Assembly (NCBI GenBank): GCA_027081565.1
Contig: JALWKG010000384.1
Span: forward strand, 1 to 9,302
Reading direction: 5' to 3'
Length of the DNA: 9,302 nt
Source of the DNA: Helicobacteraceae bacterium
Lineage (GTDB): Bacteria > Campylobacterota > Campylobacteria > Campylobacterales > Sulfurimonadaceae
Shown: positions 6,917 through 9,302 of the stretch, one piece after another
How the letters are laid out: each line of letters starts with the position of its first letter
Position numbering within the stretch: position 1 is the stretch's first letter
Made by a program: the position numbers and the translations under genes
Notes under the pieces: generated by a model
Told to the model about the DNA's origin: nothing
The model's input: the letters and a program-made list of their open reading frames with translations, nothing else
Databases searched by the model: none

Positions 6917-6917
6917 T

Positions 6918-7643
6918 CTACAAATAGGTAAATGGGTTTTCTGATGATGAAATTATAACCGTTAATCCTAAAATTTTCAAATCTGTTGCCAATATCTCAC
7001 CAAAAAAACGCTCACTTTCATAATGACCGATGTCTAACATACTCAAACCCAAGCTTTTAGCTTCCATGGCATCATGGTATTTGATGTCTCCTGTCAAAAA
7101 GAGGTCAGCCTCCACATCTTTGATCATAGAGGCACCTGAACCTGTACAGAGTGCCACACGTTTTATCTTTCTGTCATGGGCGACGACTGCCTTGGTCTGC
7201 TGGAGATTAAAAGAACTTTTTAGCACTTTTACATAATCATCAAAAGTAGTATCCACTTCAAAGTAGAGTAGATAAGGTGCTTCCTCGATCACACGCTCTG
7301 AAAGTACTTTTTCTACCACATAACGGTTCAGGTGACTCAAATCAAAGTTAGTATGCATTGCGATGTTGGCAATTTTTTTAGCCATCATTAGACTCAAAAG
7401 TTTACTAGGATAGGTTGCAAAGTCCATAGACTTGATCCCACTAAAGATAAGAGGATGATGGGTAATGATCAGTGTTCCCTCTTCTACTTCAGTGATCAGA
7501 GCCTCATCAATATCGATGCTGACAACGATCTGAGAGACCTCTTGATCAAAGTCTCCCATAATAAGACCAGAATTATCCCATGAAGCTTGACTCTCAAAAG
7601 GAGAGAGAGCGTCCAGATGTTGGTAAATCGTGGAAAGTTTCAT
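6918..7643 (-). CDS. Nif3-like dinuclear metal-centre protein (YbgI family)
   Basis: This 241-residue member of the Nif3/YqfO-YbgI family has the usual length of the short form (E. coli YbgI has about 247). Motifs in order are WDNSGLIMG (22-30), THHPLIF with His62 and His63, HTNFD with His97 and Asp101, GDIKYHDA (185-192) and DIGHYESE with His207 and Glu211. These supply the ligands for two metal ions. Databases often label the family GTP cyclohydrolase 1 type 2, but its physiological role is not settled, so no reaction is assigned. The ATG at 7643 overlaps the TGA of the NYN gene (ATGA) and has AGGAG six bases upstream, so the two are translationally coupled. The counterpart in H. pylori would be HP0959. 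Confidence 0.9.
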   Translation of the reverse strand: MKLSTIYQHLDALSPFESQASWDNSGLIMGDFDQEVSQIVVSIDIDEALITEVEEGTLIITHHPLIFSGIKSMDFATYPSKLLSLMMAKKIANIAMHTNFDLSHLNRYVVEKVLSERVIEEAPYLLYFEVDTTFDDYVKVLKSSFNLQQTKAVVAHDRKIKRVALCTGSGASMIKDVEADLFLTGDIKYHDAMEAKSLGLSMLDIGHYESERFFGEILATDLKILGLTVIISSSENPFTYL

Positions 7644-8386
7644 TCATAACTCCTTTTTCTTTTGACACGAACTCTGACACCGCTGTTATGTACAAGAGGA
7701 TCAACATCTTTAAACTCAAAAAGTTTGGTACTCTCTAAAAGGTCGCGTAATTTTTTGAAACCATAGTTACGAGGATCGAACTCTGGTGTTTTGTTCAAGA
7801 TGTTCTGCCCCACAGAGCCCAAGTGAGACCAGCCTGCTTCATCTACTGTGTCATCTACCGCATGCCGCAAGATATTCAAAACACGCAGGTCAGGTTTTTG
7901 GGTCTTACTCACCGGACGTTTTTGCTTATTTTCTTGGTTCTCTTCATCTTTACGAAGGATCTCTGTATAGATAAACTTGTCACAGGCACTCATAAAAGCC
8001 TTAGGTGTCTTCTTCTCACCAAAACCATAGACCTTTAGACCTGCCTCACGTATGCGGCTGGCCAAACGGGTAAAATCACTGTCACTTGAAACGATACAAA
8101 AGCCATCTAACTTCTCCGTATACAAAAGGTCCATCGCATCAATTATCAAGGCCGAATCCGTTGCGTTTTTACCGGTTGTGTAAGCAAACTGCTGAACAGG
8201 ATTGATACCATGTTCCAAAAGTGCACTTTTCCACCCCTTGAGGCGGGTATCGGTCCAGTCACCATAGATCCGTTTTACACTTGCTATACCATACTGTGCG
8301 ATCTCACCTAAAAGACCATCAACAATACTCGCTTGTGCATTATCTGCATCGATCAGCACAGCCAAACGCGCTTGTCTATCTATCAT
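7640..8386 (-). CDS. NYN (PIN-like) domain putative RNase with C-terminal OST-HTH/LOTUS domain
   Basis: The product has 248 residues from the ATG at 8386. An upstream TTG (8419) or ATG (8416) in the same frame would add 11 or 10 residues but has no Shine-Dalgarno, whereas GGAG at 8397-8394 sits seven bases before 8386. The N-terminal NYN domain (about 6-145) carries the acidic residues of a metal-dependent nuclease site: LIDADN (Asp13, Asp15), TDSALIID (Asp77, Asp83) and SSDSDF (Asp102, Asp104). A charged linker (about 145-165) leads to an OST-HTH/LOTUS domain (about 166-230) with GWSHLGSVG and FDPRNYGFKKL. This is the LabA/DUF88-LOTUS arrangement, predicted to cut or bind RNA; the target is unknown. 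Its start overlaps the end of the TPR gene by 11 bases and its stop overlaps nif3 by four. Confidence 0.88.
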   Translation of the reverse strand: MIDRQARLAVLIDADNAQASIVDGLLGEIAQYGIASVKRIYGDWTDTRLKGWKSALLEHGINPVQQFAYTTGKNATDSALIIDAMDLLYTEKLDGFCIVSSDSDFTRLASRIREAGLKVYGFGEKKTPKAFMSACDKFIYTEILRKDEENQENKQKRPVSKTQKPDLRVLNILRHAVDDTVDEAGWSHLGSVGQNILNKTPEFDPRNYGFKKLRDLLESTKLFEFKDVDPLVHNSGVRVRVKRKRSYE

Positions 8387-8954
8387 TAAGCTTCTCCAAC
8401 TCTTCTCTTGCTGCATCAAGATCAGGGGCGATCTCTAAAGCCTTTTCATACATCATCTTCGCTTCTGCCACACGCTTCATATCAACCAAGAGGTTTGCAT
8501 AATTGAAATAAGTCACCTCATACTCAGGGTCAAGCTCTATAGCCCGCTTATAATGTTCTTGCGCTTCATCCAAACGTCCAAGTTCACGTAACTGTGAAGC
8601 GATGGCAAGATGGGTCACATCATCTTCTCTCAGCGTCAAGGCATGGTTGTACATCTTTAAAGCCTCAGCATGATTTCCCATCTGACCCAAGACAAAACCC
8701 AAGCGGTTAGAAAGCTCAGGGATATCACGCGCATGATCATGTGCTTTTTGAAGGAGTTCTCTCGCCTCTAAGAGATGCCCTGCATCATAAGCCTTGTCCG
8801 CCTCTTCAACCAATGCATCTACATCGATTTTCTCCTCCATAACATTGTCACTGTTTTGTGACTCTTCAGGGTCTTGCAAGCCCTGCATGTGTTCATAGAT
8901 CTTAAAAGCAAAAAAAGCCGAAGCCCCTAGTAATATAATCTGCATTATGGTCAT
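8376..8954 (-). CDS. Membrane-anchored TPR protein
   Basis: This 192-residue protein has an uncleaved hydrophobic N-terminal segment (about 4-19), an acidic linker (about 27-45) and four tandem tetratricopeptide repeats (about 45-78, 79-112, 112-145 and 146-179). The last two fit the consensus best, for example EAQEHYKRAIELDPEY. TPRs mediate protein-protein contact, so it is probably an inner-membrane scaffold with its repeats in the cytoplasm or periplasm; the partner is not known. The ATG at 8954 has a very strong AGGAGG Shine-Dalgarno eight bases upstream, better than the ATG at codon 4. It is the first gene of the minus-strand cluster and overlaps the NYN gene start, suggesting coupled synthesis with that putative RNase. 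Confidence 0.85.
   Translation of the reverse strand: MTIMQIILLGASAFFAFKIYEHMQGLQDPEESQNSDNVMEEKIDVDALVEEADKAYDAGHLLEARELLQKAHDHARDIPELSNRLGFVLGQMGNHAEALKMYNHALTLREDDVTHLAIASQLRELGRLDEAQEHYKRAIELDPEYEVTYFNYANLLVDMKRVAEAKMMYEKALEIAPDLDAAREELEKLNDR
8394..8397 (-). promoter_or_regulatory. Shine-Dalgarno that decides the NYN gene start
   Basis: The minus strand reads GGAG at 8397-8394, seven bases before the ATG at 8386 and inside the 3' end of the TPR gene. It falls within the coding part of the longer alternative ORF, which argues that the extra 11 codons are not translated. Confidence 0.7.
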
Positions 8955-8979
8955 ATTATCTTCCTCCTGATATGACGAA

Positions 8980-8988
8980 AGTATATCA
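8980..8988 (-). promoter_or_regulatory. Probable extended -10 for the TPR-led cluster
   Basis: The minus strand reads TGATATACT (8988-8980), a TGN-extended -10 with TATACT about 25 bases before the start codon. No -35 consensus is clear at 16-18 bases, though the extended -10 can compensate. Confidence 0.45.
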
Positions 8989-9025
8989 AGCTATAGTGAA
9001 TATTACACACCTACACCTTCTAAAC

Positions 9026-9051
9026 TTTGCTACAAACACGCTGTTTGCTAC
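9026..9051 (+). repeat. Direct repeat TTTGCTAC upstream of the ppk -10
   Basis: TTTGCTAC occurs at 9026-9033 and again at 9044-9051, 18 bases start to start, ending eight bases before the -10 of ppk. It covers the place where a -35 box would be, and no consensus -35 is present. This is typical of an activator or repressor site, but the binding protein is unknown and chance recurrence is possible. Confidence 0.4.
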
Positions 9052-9056
9052 CCTTG

Positions 9057-9065
9057 TGTTATAAT
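9057..9065 (+). promoter_or_regulatory. Extended -10 promoter element of ppk
   Basis: TGTTATAAT gives a perfect TGN-extended TATAAT (9060-9065), about 30 bases before the ppk start codon. Confidence 0.6.
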
Positions 9066-9094
9066 CGCCATAACTTATAACGTAAGAGTACCTT

Positions 9095-9302
9095 ATGATA
9101 AACCTCAAAGACCCCAAACACTATAACAACCGTGAACTCTCTTGGCTACAGTTCAACACCCGTGTGCTCAAACAGGCACAAGATGAGACACAACCTCTTT
9201 TAGAACGTCTGAAATTTCTGGCCATCTACGGAACCAACCTGGATGAGTTTTATATGATCCGCGTGGCAGGACTTAAAAAACTCTTCTCTGCCGGTGTCAT
9301 GG
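9095..9302 (+). CDS. ppk: Polyphosphate kinase 1, N-terminal fragment (cut by window edge)
   Basis: Only the first 69 codons are present. The start MINLKDPKHYNNRELSWLQF followed by LLERLKFLAI and NLDEFYMIRVAG is the diagnostic N-terminal region of PPK1, which reversibly polymerises the terminal phosphate of ATP into inorganic polyphosphate. The visible part belongs to the N-terminal domain; the catalytic histidines are outside the window. The ATG at 9095 has a modest AAGAG about six bases upstream and an extended -10 about 30 bases upstream. It is the only coding gene on the + strand and is divergent from the TPR-led cluster. Polyphosphate production is often tied to phosphate limitation or stress. 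Confidence 0.93.
   Translation, partial: MINLKDPKHYNNRELSWLQFNTRVLKQAQDETQPLLERLKFLAIYGTNLDEFYMIRVAGLKKLFSAGVM

Noticed and set aside
1..9302. Mobile elements, CRISPR arrays, tandem repeats or signs of recent gene transfer
   Set aside because: No transposase, integrase, regularly spaced repeats, target-site duplications or abrupt composition change was seen by eye.

Overview
The window looks like a chromosomal housekeeping segment of a Campylobacterota (epsilonproteobacterial) genome. A Sulfurovum- or Sulfurimonas-like sulfur oxidiser is the most likely source, but the genus is an inference. The main reason is the minus-strand order Nif3-like / coiled-coil zinc-ribbon (FlgZ-type) / waaA / RluA-type synthase, which I recall as the order HP0959-HP0956 in Helicobacter pylori. 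Moderate-to-low GC and frequent GTG or TTG starts behind good Shine-Dalgarno sequences (4 of 10 genes) fit this. No transposase, integrase, phage gene or CRISPR array is visible, and no gap between genes exceeds 300 bases.

Layout, read along the minus strand from right to left. A divergent promoter region (8955-9094) separates the start of ppk (+ strand, cut by the window end) from a six-gene minus-strand cluster. That cluster is a membrane-anchored TPR protein, a NYN-LOTUS putative RNase, a Nif3-like metal protein, a FlgZ-type zinc-ribbon coiled coil, waaA (Kdo transferase) and an RluA-family pseudouridine synthase. The first three genes are tightly coupled by overlaps of about 11 and 4 bases. 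A terminator-like hairpin lies between nif3 and the zinc-ribbon gene and may act as an attenuator. After the rluA-type gene comes a 194-base spacer with terminator-like hairpins facing both ways, including one that could end a small + strand RNA. Next is a two-gene unit with its own -10 element (3768-437). A promoter and the 5' end of ffh (N domain only) close the left edge.

The most unusual content is the two-gene unit at 437-3768. Both proteins are membrane-anchored and built like hybrid histidine kinases, yet they have lost nearly every phosphotransfer residue. Neither has a recognisable H-box histidine or the glycine-rich ATP-lid boxes. The receiver of the upstream protein has Gln in place of the phospho-Asp. 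The second receiver of the downstream protein has Gly at that site, and its HPt domain has Leu in place of His. Only one receiver, REC1 of the 691-residue protein, keeps a complete active site. The two are clearly paralogous. They look like a pseudokinase pair kept for scaffolding or sensing, possibly fed by an external kinase. I recognise no named system for it.

The other genes serve protein targeting (ffh), lipopolysaccharide core assembly (waaA), RNA modification or turnover (RluA-type, NYN-LOTUS), probable flagellar regulation (FlgZ-type) and polyphosphate synthesis (ppk).
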